Positions 35,363 to 46,572 of a DNA stretch of 64,000 nt are shown here, piece after piece. Source of the stretch: Pseudomonas entomophila. GTDB taxonomy: Bacteria; Pseudomonadota; Gammaproteobacteria; Pseudomonadales; Pseudomonadaceae. The stretch's first letter is position 1; every line of letters begins with the position of its first letter. The stretch spans positions 124,001 through 188,000 of the forward strand of contig NZ_JARGCS010000047.1 of NCBI RefSeq assembly GCF_029193575.1, in the 5' to 3' direction. A model generated the notes under the pieces. That model was given only the letters and a program-made list of their open reading frames with translations. It was not told where the DNA came from and searched no databases. The position numbers and the translations under genes are program-made.

Positions 35363-36231
35363 AGCGAAAGGCGCTGCGCCTCGAAGCGCACGCGCGGGTG
35401 GGCGATGCGATCCTGGGCCCGCACCAGTTGCAATTCGTAGCTGGCGCAGGCCTGGGTTTCCAGCAGCACCTCGTGCACTGCCGCGGCGGTGAACTCGAAG
35501 GCCTGCACCCAGCTGTCCCCCAGCAGCACCCGGGCCAGGAACAGGCCGGATGTCAGGTCGCCCACGCCCACCGGCTGGCGCGGGAAGGCCAGCAGCGGCC
35601 GGCGCAGGTGCCAGCTGTGCTCGGCGGTCACCAGCAACATCTCAAAGGCATCCGCCGCACGGCCCGGGTAGGCCAGGTGCTTGACCAGCACCACCTGCGG
35701 GCCACGCGCCAAAAGGCTGCGCGCCATGGCCACGCAGTCGTCCAGGGATTCGGCATGGCGCCCACAGAAGCTGTCCAGCTCCAGCTGGTTGGGGCAAAGG
35801 ATGTCCGCCACGGACGCGGCCTGTTCGAGCAGGAAGTCGCTGACCTCCTGCGGGACGATGCAGCCTTTTTCCGCATGCCCCATCACCGGGTCGCACAAGT
35901 ACAGCGCGCGCGGGTTGACCGCCTTGATCCGCGCCACCCCGGCGAGGATCGCGCGGCCCTGCTCGGCGCTGCCCAGGTAGCCGGACAGCACCGCATCGCA
36001 GTGGCCCAGCTCGCCGATGTTGGAAATGCCTTCCACCAACGCAGGAATTTGCGCGGGCGCAAGCACTTCGCCAGCCCACTGGCCATACTGAGTGTGATTG
36101 GAGAACTGCACGGTGTTGAGCGGCCAGACATTCACGCCGACGCGCTGCATGGGAAACACCGCGGCGCTGTTTCCGGCATGGCCGAAGACCACATGGGACT
36201 GGATCGCGAGCAGGTGCGGTGTACGTTTCAT
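35359..36231 (-). CDS. pdxY: Pyridoxal kinase PdxY
   Basis: Ribokinase-fold enzyme phosphorylating pyridoxal in vitamin B6 salvage. The 290-residue protein shares blocks with E. coli PdxY: IQSHVVFGHAGNSAAVFPMQ, NTVQFSNHTQYG, DAVLSGYLGSAEQG, CDPVMGHAEKGCIV, and the C-terminal PVGVGDLTSGLFLA with the catalytic Asp in GVGD. ATG 36231 is chosen; another in-frame ATG is at 36240. Convergent with the thioesterase, with 4 overlapping bases. Confidence 0.95.
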   Translation of the reverse strand: MKRTPHLLAIQSHVVFGHAGNSAAVFPMQRVGVNVWPLNTVQFSNHTQYGQWAGEVLAPAQIPALVEGISNIGELGHCDAVLSGYLGSAEQGRAILAGVARIKAVNPRALYLCDPVMGHAEKGCIVPQEVSDFLLEQAASVADILCPNQLELDSFCGRHAESLDDCVAMARSLLARGPQVVLVKHLAYPGRAADAFEMLLVTAEHSWHLRRPLLAFPRQPVGVGDLTSGLFLARVLLGDSWVQAFEFTAAAVHEVLLETQACASYELQLVRAQDRIAHPRVRFEAQRLSL

Positions 36232-36346
36232 GCAGGACATTTCCAAAGCGTGTGTTGATAAGTGTGCGGCGCGCAGTATGAACCCGAAAGCCACCTGTAC
36301 GACAGGCCAGGGGCGCAGGTAAGCTGAAGCGACCTGTCTGGAGCCT

Positions 36347-36745
36347 ATGCAAATGTTGACCCTCGAGAACCTCTTCGTCCTGATGCTGCTGGCGACAGCC
36401 GGCGCGTGGTTGTGGCACAACCATGGGCTACGGGAGAAAGCCCTCGAGCGGGTCAAGCAGCACTGCGCCAAGCTCGACCTGGAGCTGCTCGACGACAACG
36501 TCGCACTCAAGCGCATCGCCTTCCTGCCCGATGCCAATGGCCGCAAACGCCTGGCGCGGGTGTATGGCTTCGAGTTCACCGTCACCGGCGAGCAGCGCCA
36601 CCCCGGCACCGTGACCCAATTCGGCGCCCACACCGTGCAGATCGAACTGGCGCCCTACCCGTTCGAAATCAAGACCCCACCGCCCACCGACAACGTCATC
36701 GAGATGCAGCAGTGGCGCCAGGAGCACAACCGCTGGCGTCACTGA
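36347..36745 (+). CDS. DUF3301 domain-containing protein
   Basis: A 132-residue protein: one N-terminal membrane helix (LENLFVLMLLATAGAWLW) followed by a small beta domain (LLDDNVALKRIAFLPDANGR, RVYGFEFTVTGEQRH). DUF3301 proteins are common single-pass proteins of gamma-proteobacteria with no assigned role. The ATG at 36347 begins MQMLTLEN. It is convergent with the CobW gene just after it. Confidence 0.85.
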   Translation: MQMLTLENLFVLMLLATAGAWLWHNHGLREKALERVKQHCAKLDLELLDDNVALKRIAFLPDANGRKRLARVYGFEFTVTGEQRHPGTVTQFGAHTVQIELAPYPFEIKTPPPTDNVIEMQQWRQEHNRWRH

Positions 36746-36746
36746 T

Positions 36747-37721
36747 TCACACGCCCAGGCGGCAACGTGCCAGGGCGTGTTGCAGCGCCTGTTCGGGTTG
36801 CGGCTGGTCGAAGATCAGTTCGATACGAGAGTCCTTGCGCCATTCACTAGCCCGCCATTCAGGGGCATTCCCCGCCAGGCCGTTGAACGACAGCCAGCCT
36901 TCGTCGCTGTGGATAACCCCTTTGGCCCGACGCCAGGGCCATTGCCCCAGGAAAACCCGCAGTTGCGCGGCTTCGAAGCGCTGGCTGGGGTGCCAACGCC
37001 ACCCGATGCTCCAGCCGCCCTCGCCCTGCTGTGCCAGGCAGATGGGCTGGTCTGGGGTTGTCCACAGGGTGGGACGTGCGGCCGGGCTGCTGTCCACAGG
37101 CAGGTCGATGGAAGCTGCCTGGAGGGTGCAGTCTGTGGATAGAATCGGCAGCCGACTGAGTGAAAGATGCCCATAGTCGGTCCAGACCAGGGGTATTCCG
37201 ACGAACCGGGAAGTTATCAACAGCCGCGCCTGTTGATCCACAGCGGCGGATTTATTACCTATCAACAGGCCGGCCTGCACCAGCGCCTGCTGCTGGGCCT
37301 CGGGCAAGGGCTCGCCGCGCGCCAGGGCCGGGCCGTCCAGCACCATCAGCAGCGGCTGCACCGCAAGCACGCCTGCCCAAGGCGCCTCGCCCAACTGCTT
37401 GAGCAGTTGCAGCGGGTGGCCGAGGCCCGAGGGCTCGATGAACAGGCGATCTGGCCGGGCCTTGCGCAGCAGGCGGCCAAGGCCGACCTGGAAGGGTGCG
37501 CCGTTGACGCAGCACAGGCAGCCGCCAGCGACCTCGCCTAGGGTGATGCCGGTTTCATCGCGGCTGAGCAAGGCGGCGTCGAGGCCGATCTGGCCGAATT
37601 CGTTGACCAGCACAGCCCAGCTTTCGTCGGCCGGGCGCTGGGCCAGGAGGTGGCGGATCAGGCTGGTCTTGCCGGCGCCCAAGGGGCCGGCGATGACGTG
37701 GGTGGGGAGGTTGTGCAGCAT
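36747..37721 (-). CDS. CobW/COG0523 GTPase (metal-chaperone-like)
   Basis: A 324-residue COG0523 protein: P-loop AGPLGAGKTSLIRHLLAQ, VNEFGQIGLDAALL, the metal-binding CxCC motif GGCLCCVNGAPF, and IEPSGLGHPLQLLKQL. The NKxD-like region reads IGNKSAAV. It is shorter than ZigA (about 400) and its C-terminal domain is divergent. COG0523 proteins deliver metals such as zinc to client enzymes. It lies beside the Zur cluster but is separated from it by a long palindrome, and no Zur box was seen before it. Confidence 0.85.
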   Translation of the reverse strand: MLHNLPTHVIAGPLGAGKTSLIRHLLAQRPADESWAVLVNEFGQIGLDAALLSRDETGITLGEVAGGCLCCVNGAPFQVGLGRLLRKARPDRLFIEPSGLGHPLQLLKQLGEAPWAGVLAVQPLLMVLDGPALARGEPLPEAQQQALVQAGLLIGNKSAAVDQQARLLITSRFVGIPLVWTDYGHLSLSRLPILSTDCTLQAASIDLPVDSSPAARPTLWTTPDQPICLAQQGEGGWSIGWRWHPSQRFEAAQLRVFLGQWPWRRAKGVIHSDEGWLSFNGLAGNAPEWRASEWRKDSRIELIFDQPQPEQALQHALARCRLGV

Positions 37722-37780
37722 GGTCCGGGGCCGGGGGATGGAGGGAGGCAGTCTAGCCTGAGATCAGGGCCGGGCGCAGC

Positions 37781-37827
37781 CTGTACCGATCCTATCGCGG
37801 GCTTGCCCCTCGATAGGATCGGTACAG
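37781..37827. repeat. Long perfect inverted repeat with REP core
   Basis: CTGTACCGATCCTATCG and CGATAGGATCGGTACAG are a 17-base perfect inverted repeat with a 13-base loop holding CGGGCTTGCCCCT. It separates two COG0523-related transcription units and may act as a terminator. Confidence 0.8.
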
Positions 37828-37834
37828 GCACCCC

Positions 37835-38463
37835 TTACCCTAACCAATCCAGGCTCAACAGCAGCCGTCGCTCTCCCACCGGCGTCATTGGCGACCGGTG
37901 CACCAACCCCGCCCCCTCATTGCCCAGCCACTTCTCACCCTTGAGCAACGCCACCTCCCCCGCCGCCAACCGCGAAATGTTATCCACAGGCGGCGGCACA
38001 TGCTGCAAGCGCGCGCGGTCGATGCGCCCTTCCTTCAGCCACTCGCTACCCGCCCCCGCATAGGTGGTGAGCATGCGCAGCGGCACATGGTCGACATGGA
38101 AGCGCGGACACATGGCTCCGTCCAGCACCCGCAGGCGCACACCGATGCGCCGGGCACCAAGCAGGCAGGTATAGGCCGCCACCAGCCACGCTACATCGGC
38201 CACGAACCCTTCGTAGCCATGCAGGTCCGCAGCCTGTGACAACAATCCCGGCAGCACCGGCGTGGTGCGCTCGTCGACCTCGACCACACGCTCGTCGGCC
38301 ATCGTCTGGCCAAGGTTGAGCACCAGCGCGGCGAAATCCTCGACCTGGGCCGGCAGGCGCCGGCGCCACACCGCCAGGTTCACGCCATCTTGAAGAATTT
38401 CGGTCATCACCTGCGGCGACTCGCCGAACACCTGGCGGATATCCACAACCCGTGGCGCCAACA

Positions 38464-38464
<1 letters not shown>
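37835..38464 (-). CDS. DUF1826 domain-containing protein
   Basis: A 209-residue protein of the DUF1826 family, often found beside zinc-regulated CobW genes. Motifs: DGVNLAVWRRRLPAQVEDFA, FVADVAWLVAAYTCLLGARR, CPRFHVDHVPLRMLTTYAG and a terminal RRLLLSLDWLG. The HVDH and Cys residues could bind metal. ATG 38464 overlaps the upstream CobW stop (TGATG), so they are translationally coupled. Part of the Zur-regulated operon. Biochemistry is unknown. Confidence 0.85.
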
Positions 38465-39672
<1,208 letters not shown>

Positions 39673-39716
39673 GACGACCTCATCAGGCAAAGCGCATTCG
39701 AAACGATGCATTGCAC

Positions 39717-39735
39717 AATGTTATAGTATAACAAT
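39717..39735. promoter_or_regulatory. Zur box, bidirectional
   Basis: The core TGTTATAGTATAACA (39719-39733) is a near-perfect inverted repeat matching the GTTATA..TATAAC Zur consensus. It lies between the divergent CobW/ZigA and secreted-protein/folE2 operons and contains TATAGT/TATACT, likely -10 elements for both directions, so zinc-loaded Zur would block both promoters. Confidence 0.85.
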
Positions 39736-39781
39736 ACAATTTCGCCAAGCCGTCTTCGCCGAACGGCCGCCCGGAGATGCC

Positions 39782-40162
39782 ATGAAACTGCTCAGCGCCG
39801 CCTCGCTGCTGCTACTCGCCGCAGCCCCTTCGGTGTTCGCCGCAATGCCCCGCACCGAACTTGCCGTGTGCACGCGCAGCGCCACCCTACTGGCCTGCCA
39901 GGACAACCAGGGCAGCTACTACAGCGTGCGCACCGAAGGCAGCACCTTCTACCTGCGCGGCTACGACAGCGCGACCCGCCGCCTGTGGGCGCAGACCAAC
40001 AGCCGCTATGGCCAGCTGACCTTCTTCACGGGCCTGGCCAGCGACGGCGAGGCTTGGGTGGGCTACAGCCGACGCGTTGGCTGGACGACCCTGAACCGCG
40101 TGTCCAGCTCCAGCGGCCAACGCTTCAACCTGCATTGCAGCCTGATCGGCGGCTGCCGCTGA
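39782..40162 (+). CDS. Small exported protein in the Zur locus, 126 aa
   Basis: A protein I do not recognise as a named family. It has a signal peptide (MKLLSAASLLLLAAAPSVFA) and a compact beta-rich mature domain with Cys at CTRSATLLACQDNQGSYY and a C-terminal Cys pair (FNLHCSLIGGC), suggesting two disulfides. The ATG at 39782 has GGAGA upstream. It is the first gene after the Zur box and is followed 25 bases later by folE2, so it is probably zinc-starvation induced. Role unknown. Confidence 0.75.
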   Translation: MKLLSAASLLLLAAAPSVFAAMPRTELAVCTRSATLLACQDNQGSYYSVRTEGSTFYLRGYDSATRRLWAQTNSRYGQLTFFTGLASDGEAWVGYSRRVGWTTLNRVSSSSGQRFNLHCSLIGGCR

Positions 40163-40187
40163 CACCCCTCTTCACGGAACCCTTTAG

Positions 40188-41075
40188 ATGACCAGCCTGA
40201 CCCTCCCCGACATTGCCGCCCAAACCAGCCACAAGGTCCTGCCGCTGGATTGGGTGGGCATGCGCGGCATCGCCCAGCCCGTTCAACTGAACGGCCGCAG
40301 CCTGGTCGCCAAGGCCGACGCCGGTGTGAGCCTGGACGACGGCGAATCCCGTGGCATCCACATGTCGCGCCTGTACCTGGCGCTGGAAGCCTTGGAGCAG
40401 ACCGACCTGACGCCACTGACACTTCGCCAGATGCTGTCGCGCTTTCTGGACAGCCACACCGGGTTGTCGAACGCCGCTTACCTGCGCCTACGGTTCGATT
40501 ACCTGCTGAAACGGCCTGCGCTGGTCAGCCCTCTGGAAGGCTGGAAGACCTATCCCGTCATCGTCGATGCACGCATCGAAGATGAAATGTTCCACGTGGA
40601 ACTTCAGGTGCAAATCCCCTACTCATCGACTTGCCCATGCTCGGCCGCACTGGCCCGACAGCTGATCCAGCAGCAGTTCATCAAGGATTTCGCCAACCGC
40701 GAGCTTGACCCGCAAGCCGTCCTGCAATGGCTGGGCAGTAGTGAAGGCATCGTCGCCACGCCCCACAGTCAGCGCAGCCAAGCGTCGATCCAGGTGCGCC
40801 TGCACAGCAGCCACCAGGCGCTGCCGCTGGTCGAGCTGATCGATACGGTGGAGTCCGCGCTGGGCACGGCCGTGCAAACGGCGGTGAAGCGCGCCGATGA
40901 GCAGGCCTTCGCCCTGGCCAATGGGCAGAACCTGATGTTCTGCGAGGATGCCGCGCGGCGCCTGCATCAGGCGTTGCGCGGCCTGGGCTGGGCCACGGGG
41001 TTCAAGCTGTGCGTCGAACATGCCGAAAGCCTGCATGCCCATGACGCGGTGGCGGCCAGCCAGTGGCAGTGGTGA
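40188..41075 (+). CDS. folE2: GTP cyclohydrolase FolE2 (zinc-independent type IB)
   Basis: First enzyme of folate synthesis, converting GTP to dihydroneopterin triphosphate, using metals other than zinc. The 295-residue protein has the type IB signature around VQIPYSSTCPCSAALARQLI with the conserved Cys, plus GMRGIAQPVQLNG and GIHMSRLYLALE. FolE2 replaces zinc-dependent FolE under zinc starvation, fitting the upstream Zur box. It ends just before the convergent DUF3617 gene. Confidence 0.94.
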   Translation: MTSLTLPDIAAQTSHKVLPLDWVGMRGIAQPVQLNGRSLVAKADAGVSLDDGESRGIHMSRLYLALEALEQTDLTPLTLRQMLSRFLDSHTGLSNAAYLRLRFDYLLKRPALVSPLEGWKTYPVIVDARIEDEMFHVELQVQIPYSSTCPCSAALARQLIQQQFIKDFANRELDPQAVLQWLGSSEGIVATPHSQRSQASIQVRLHSSHQALPLVELIDTVESALGTAVQTAVKRADEQAFALANGQNLMFCEDAARRLHQALRGLGWATGFKLCVEHAESLHAHDAVAASQWQW

Positions 41076-41079
41076 AGCT

Positions 41080-41610
41080 TCAGCTACGCGGACGCACCGT
41101 GCCGCAGTCGTTGCCCAGCCACACCGCGCGGGTGTTCATGCTGCCCTGCTGCTGAACCCCAGAGGCATTGAAGGTGCCATTGACCTGGGTGACGAACTCG
41201 CGATCACTGAGGAAGGTGGCCTGCCCATTGCCTTGGGCGCGGGGGCAACTGAACTGGAACTTCCAGACATTGCCCTGGCGCTCGGTTATCTTCTGAGTGC
41301 AACCGGATTGCGGGTCTTGCAGCGGAATGTCGTTGGTTTTGACCTGCTCCGGCGTCAGGCAAGAACGCACGCCCTTGCCGGCGACGGTGATGCCCTGCTT
41401 GGCCAAAGCGCCTTCCATCATCGCGCGCTGCTCCGGTGGCAGGTTCTTCAACTGACCGAGCATGAACTCCATGTCCGGCAGTGGCTTGCCATCGACCTGC
41501 ATGTTGCTGGTGGTCAACTCCCACAGGCCGGGTTGGAGCATTTGCGCGTTGGCCAGCAACGGGCTGCCCAGGCCCAGCGCCAGGGCGATCAGTGGCAGAC
41601 GAATGTTCAT
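41080..41610 (-). CDS. DUF3617 domain-containing exported protein
   Basis: A 176-residue exported protein with signal peptide MNIRLPLIALALGLGSPLLA and a DUF3617-like body: LQPGLWELTTSNMQVDGKPL, a CLTPEQVKTND segment and paired Cys (SGCTQKI, KFQFSCP, GNDCG). DUF3617 is of unknown function. ATG 41610 is chosen; the frame to 41700 is extension without signal peptide. Divergent from cls. Confidence 0.85.
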   Translation of the reverse strand: MNIRLPLIALALGLGSPLLANAQMLQPGLWELTTSNMQVDGKPLPDMEFMLGQLKNLPPEQRAMMEGALAKQGITVAGKGVRSCLTPEQVKTNDIPLQDPQSGCTQKITERQGNVWKFQFSCPRAQGNGQATFLSDREFVTQVNGTFNASGVQQQGSMNTRAVWLGNDCGTVRPRS

Positions 41611-41739
41611 GGGTGAATGCTCCTCGAAAGACCGACTCCTGGCCGGACAGAGGCTTAGACGCGTTTTCCGCTTCCAGGTTGCAAGCGCCCCCTCGAACAT
41701 GCTCTGTTAGGGGACTGTGTTTCTGAAAGCAGGATGCGT

Positions 41740-43179
41740 ATGGATTTCCACAGCCCCTACTTCTTCGGTTACCTGCTCGGCGTGATACACCTGCTGGGTG
41801 GCATCGCCGCGCTGCACGCCCTGTTCACCGTGCGCACCGCCCAGGGCGCGATCGCCTGGGCCATGTCGCTGTTCTTCATCCCCTACCTGACGCTGATCCC
41901 CTACCTGGTGTTCGGCGCTCGCTCGTTCTACGCCTACATCCAGGCCCGGCGCCAGGCCAACCAGGAAATGCACGTGGCGATGGCCACCCTCAACTGGCGC
42001 CCTTGGGTCGAGGAAGCCCTCACCGCCCGCGAGTCGCAAAGCTACGCCGCGCTGCGTGCCATGCCGCGGCTAGGGCGCATGCCATGCCTGGCCAACAACC
42101 AGGTACGTCTGCTGATCGATGGCGAAGCCACCTTCGAGGCGATCTTCGCCGCCATCGGTGAGGCGCGGGACACCGTGCTGGTGCAGTTCTTCATCATCCA
42201 CGACGACGCCCTCGGCCGTGAGCTGCAACGGTTGCTGCTGCGCAAGGCGGCCGAAGGGGTGCGCGTGTTCGTGCTCTACGACAGCGTCGGTAGCCATGCC
42301 CTGCCTGCCAGCTACAGCCAGGTGCTGCGCGACGGTGGCGTGCAGATCCAGGCCTTTGCCACGCGCCGTGGCTGGTTCAACCGCTTCCAGGTGAATTTCC
42401 GCAACCACCGCAAGATCGTGGTGGTCGATGGCTTGCAGGGGTTCGTCGGTGGGCACAACGTAGGCGACGAGTACCTGGGCGCCCATCCACGCCTGTCACC
42501 GTGGCGCGACACCCATGTGCAGGTCAGCGGGCCGGCATTGGCGTGCCTGCAGGAGTCATTCGCCGAGGATTGGTACTGGGCCACCCGCCAACTGCCGCCG
42601 CTGATCCTGCCGGACACTTACCCGGACAACGGCATGCTCTGCCAGGTATTGGCCAGCGGCCCCGCCGACCCGCAGGAAACCTGCGCGCTGTTCTTTCTCG
42701 AAGCCATCCACTCGGCTACCCGCCGGGTGTGGATCACCAGCCCGTACTTCATCCCCGACGAGGCGGTATTCGCCGCCCTGCGCCTGGCGGCGCTGCGAGG
42801 GGTCGATGTACGGGTGCTGATCCCCTCGCGACCGGACCACCGCATCGTCTACGCAGCCTCCAGTCTGTTCGCCTTCGAGGCGGTGCGCGCGGGGGTGCGG
42901 ATGTTCCGGTACCTGCCGGGGTTCCTGCACCAGAAGGTGGTGCTGGTGGATGACGAGATCAGCGCGATCGGCAGCGCCAACCTGGATAACCGCTCGTTCC
43001 GACTGAATTTCGAAATCACTTTGTTGACGGTGGACCGGGCATTTGCCGATCAGGTCGAGCGCATGCTGCTGGAGGACTTCGAGCAGTCGCGGGAGATCAC
43101 CGCGGAGGACAGCCGCGATACCCATCGGTTGCAGCGGTTGGGGATGCGTATTGCGCGGTTGATATCGCCGATTCTGTGA
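41740..43179 (+). CDS. cls: Cardiolipin synthase (ClsA-type)
   Basis: Inner-membrane phospholipase-D-family enzyme joining two phosphatidylglycerols into cardiolipin. The 479-residue protein has N-terminal membrane helices (YFFGYLLGVIHLLGG, AIAWAMSLFFIPYLTLIPYL) and two HKD motifs: NHRKIVVVDG (about residue 222) and HQKVVLVDDEISAIGSANLD (about residue 397). ATG 41740 has AGG at suitable spacing; ATG 41734 is 2 residues earlier. Confidence 0.94.
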   Translation: MDFHSPYFFGYLLGVIHLLGGIAALHALFTVRTAQGAIAWAMSLFFIPYLTLIPYLVFGARSFYAYIQARRQANQEMHVAMATLNWRPWVEEALTARESQSYAALRAMPRLGRMPCLANNQVRLLIDGEATFEAIFAAIGEARDTVLVQFFIIHDDALGRELQRLLLRKAAEGVRVFVLYDSVGSHALPASYSQVLRDGGVQIQAFATRRGWFNRFQVNFRNHRKIVVVDGLQGFVGGHNVGDEYLGAHPRLSPWRDTHVQVSGPALACLQESFAEDWYWATRQLPPLILPDTYPDNGMLCQVLASGPADPQETCALFFLEAIHSATRRVWITSPYFIPDEAVFAALRLAALRGVDVRVLIPSRPDHRIVYAASSLFAFEAVRAGVRMFRYLPGFLHQKVVLVDDEISAIGSANLDNRSFRLNFEITLLTVDRAFADQVERMLLEDFEQSREITAEDSRDTHRLQRLGMRIARLISPIL

Positions 43180-43182
43180 GGG

Positions 43183-43222
43183 CCGCATCGCGGGGCAAGC
43201 CCGCGCCTGCACCGCGATGCGG
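43183..43222. repeat. REP palindrome between cls and cfa
   Basis: CCGCATCGCGG and CCGCGATGCGG form an 11-base perfect inverted repeat flanking GGGCAAGCCCGCGCCTGCA. It lies between convergent genes and may act as a terminator for both. Confidence 0.75.
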
Positions 43223-43226
43223 TCTG

Positions 43227-44411
43227 TCAGCGATACAGGTCCTCACGGGTCCACGGCAGGTCATGATGCCCATCCTTGTACGGCTTCACCGCCAGGATCT
43301 GGTGCAGGTTGATCCAACCCTTGGTAAAGGCGTAGGCGCAACCGGCCAGGTACAGACGCCAGATGCGCAGGGTCTTCTCCGGCACTAGGGCCGCGGCCTT
43401 GTGCAGCTGGTTCTCGAGGTTCTCGCTCCAATGGTTGAGGGTCTTGGCGTAGTGCAGGCGCAGGCTCTCCACGTCCACCACCTCAAGGCCCGCCTCGCAG
43501 ATGCTGGCGCTGATCATCGAGATGTGCGGCAGCTCGCCATGGGGGAACACGTAGCGGTCGATGAACTCCCCTGCCCCGCGCCCGACCGGGCGCCCGTCGA
43601 CGTGTTTGGCGGTGATGCCATGGTTCATCACCAGGCCGCCCTCGCGCACCGCGCCGAACAGTTTCTGGCAGTACAGCGCCAGGTTGGCGTGGCCGACATG
43701 CTCGAACATACCCACGCTGACCACCTTGTCGAAGCGGCCGTCCTGGGGCAAATCGCGGTAGTCGAGGATCTGCAGGTCGACCTTGTCGGCCAGACCCTCG
43801 TCCTTGACCCGCTGGCGGCCCAACGCCAGCTGTTCCTTGCTGAGGGTGATACCGAACACCTTGGCACCGTACTCGCGCGCGGCGAAGCGTGCCAACCCAC
43901 CCCAACCACAGCCGACGTCGAGCAGGTTGTCGCCAGCCTGTAGCCGTAGCTTGCGGCACAGGTGGTCGAACTTGTCTTGCTGGGCCTGGGCCAGGGTGTT
44001 GTCGGGCTCCTTGAAGTAGGCGCAGGAATAGGCCATGTCCGCGTCGAGCCAGAGCTGGTAGAAGTCGTTGGACAGGTCGTAATGGTAGGAAATAGCTTCG
44101 GCGTCCGTGTCCTTGTCATGGGCGGCACGCACAGGGGGGGCGTCGTCCTCGTCCTGGAGCAGCGCTTCGCTGAGCTCGTCGCAGACGCGGATGACTTCGC
44201 CGATATCGCCTTCCAGTTCAAGCTTGCCTTCGACGAAGGCCGCCCCCAGCTCATCCAGGCTCGGATGGGTCAGCTGAGTGATCAGCTGCGGCTCCTTGAC
44301 CAGGATGGTGACCTGCGGGCTTGGCCCTAGATCGAACTGGTTGCCGTCCCACAGCTTCAGACGCAAAGGCAAGTGCAGGCTTTGCAACGCAGGTGGAAGT
44401 TGCGCAAGCAT
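43227..44411 (-). CDS. cfa: Cyclopropane-fatty-acyl-phospholipid synthase
   Basis: SAM-dependent enzyme adding a methylene bridge to unsaturated membrane fatty acids, often in stationary phase. The 394-residue protein has a SAM-binding LLDVGCGWGGLARFAAREYG, the upstream SYHYDLSNDFYQLWL and YSCAYFKEP blocks, and SVGMFEHVGHANLALYC and FIDRYVFPHGELPHISM, as in CfaB of P. putida. GGAGGG is an excellent ribosome site. Confidence 0.95.
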   Translation of the reverse strand: MLAQLPPALQSLHLPLRLKLWDGNQFDLGPSPQVTILVKEPQLITQLTHPSLDELGAAFVEGKLELEGDIGEVIRVCDELSEALLQDEDDAPPVRAAHDKDTDAEAISYHYDLSNDFYQLWLDADMAYSCAYFKEPDNTLAQAQQDKFDHLCRKLRLQAGDNLLDVGCGWGGLARFAAREYGAKVFGITLSKEQLALGRQRVKDEGLADKVDLQILDYRDLPQDGRFDKVVSVGMFEHVGHANLALYCQKLFGAVREGGLVMNHGITAKHVDGRPVGRGAGEFIDRYVFPHGELPHISMISASICEAGLEVVDVESLRLHYAKTLNHWSENLENQLHKAAALVPEKTLRIWRLYLAGCAYAFTKGWINLHQILAVKPYKDGHHDLPWTREDLYR

Positions 44412-44511
44412 GAATGACCCTCCGTTTCATGTTCCGGACGCCCTCTCATATTTTGAGCGTCACCGGGAGAGGGTAGTTCATCCCCACGAAGTTTCCGTTA
44501 ATAGTGGCCAT

Positions 44512-44518
44512 AGTCTAG
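44512..44518 (-). promoter_or_regulatory. Candidate RpoS-type -10 for cfa
   Basis: CTAGACT on the minus strand, about 100 bases before the cfa start, resembles the RpoS-preferred CTANACT. cfa genes are known to be RpoS-controlled in P. putida. No transcription start has been mapped here. Confidence 0.4.
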
Positions 44519-44543
44519 AACTATCAAGTTAGAGCGGCGCGAT

Positions 44544-44559
44544 GGATTGTATACAATCC
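44544..44559. promoter_or_regulatory. Perfect 16-base palindrome GGATTGTATACAATCC
   Basis: The ATTGTATACAAT core is the classic operator shape for GntR/FCD-family regulators. It lies between the divergent cfa and lpd genes, 60 bases before the lpd start. The cognate regulator is not in this window. Confidence 0.6.
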
Positions 44560-44618
44560 TTGGCGCAGCGACTAATCTTGTGGGCCTTTCGCGCTTCTTC
44601 TTCCCTGGAGAGAGACCC

Positions 44619-46019
<1,401 letters not shown>

Positions 46020-46034
46020 GTCGTCCTCATCACT

Positions 46035-46088
46035 GGGCGAGCCCGCTCCTAAAGGAAATGCGCGGCCCTTGTAGGAGCGGGCCCGCCC
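46035..46088. repeat. REP pair after lpd
   Basis: GGGCGAGCCCGCTCCTA and TAGGAGCGGGCCCGCCC are inverted copies with about 20 bases between, close to the end of lpd and at the core/accessory boundary. Confidence 0.75.
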
Positions 46089-46107
46089 CCGCGATGGCGC
46101 TCTCAAC

Positions 46108-46310
46108 TCACCCCACCGCCCACTTTTTATCCACAACCCCAGCAAACCGCCCCGCCAAGAATGGTGTGATATCCGGCGGCAACGCCTCGTTGTGGATAAC
46201 CTTGTCCAACCCCTGCACCAGCTCGCCGCGTCGGGGGTAGCGCTCGATAGAGCAAACTGTCGCAGCCAGCCACCACGCGGCCTCCGGCGGCTTCTGCAGC
46301 CTCGGTTGAC
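46108..46310 (-). pseudogene. Unidentified 3' gene fragment fused to the IS remnant
   Basis: The reading frame after the IS5 similarity ends reads WWLAATVCSIERYPRRGELV and FLAGRFAGVVDKKWAVG up to a stop at 46108. It looks like the C-terminal part of a coding sequence truncated by the insertion, but I do not recognise the family. Two TTATCCACA-type sites lie inside it. Confidence 0.35.
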
Positions 46311-46313
46311 ATC

Positions 46314-46545
46314 GGCGCGGATACGGCGGAGGGCTACCTTCGCCCTTCGGACAATGAGGCTCGATCAGGGCGATCAAACCCTGTCACGGCACCACCTGAT
46401 TCATTTCGATCAGGAATAGCTCCTTGCAGGCGCGCTTGCGCCTGCCGGCGTACTCGACGTCGGCGAAAGTCATCTGCTTCATCGGGAAGCTCAGGCAACG
46501 GGATTGGCATATTTCACCAGATTTGGAAGTCTGCTTCAGGCTTTC
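46314..46545 (-). mobile_element. IS5-family insertion sequence remnant (left boundary of island)
   Basis: A transposase start at 46482 (MKQMTFADVEYAGRRKRACK) matches the N-terminus of IS5-family transposases. It stops at a TGA (46384-46386) where a Trp is expected, then similarity resumes as IALIEPHCPKGEG before being lost. The upstream noncoding end (about 46483-46545) is closely similar to the second remnant at 61382-61444, so both are ends of the same IS type. Confidence 0.75.
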
Positions 46546-46572
46546 CTTAGAGGAGAAGTGCTTCATTATCAT

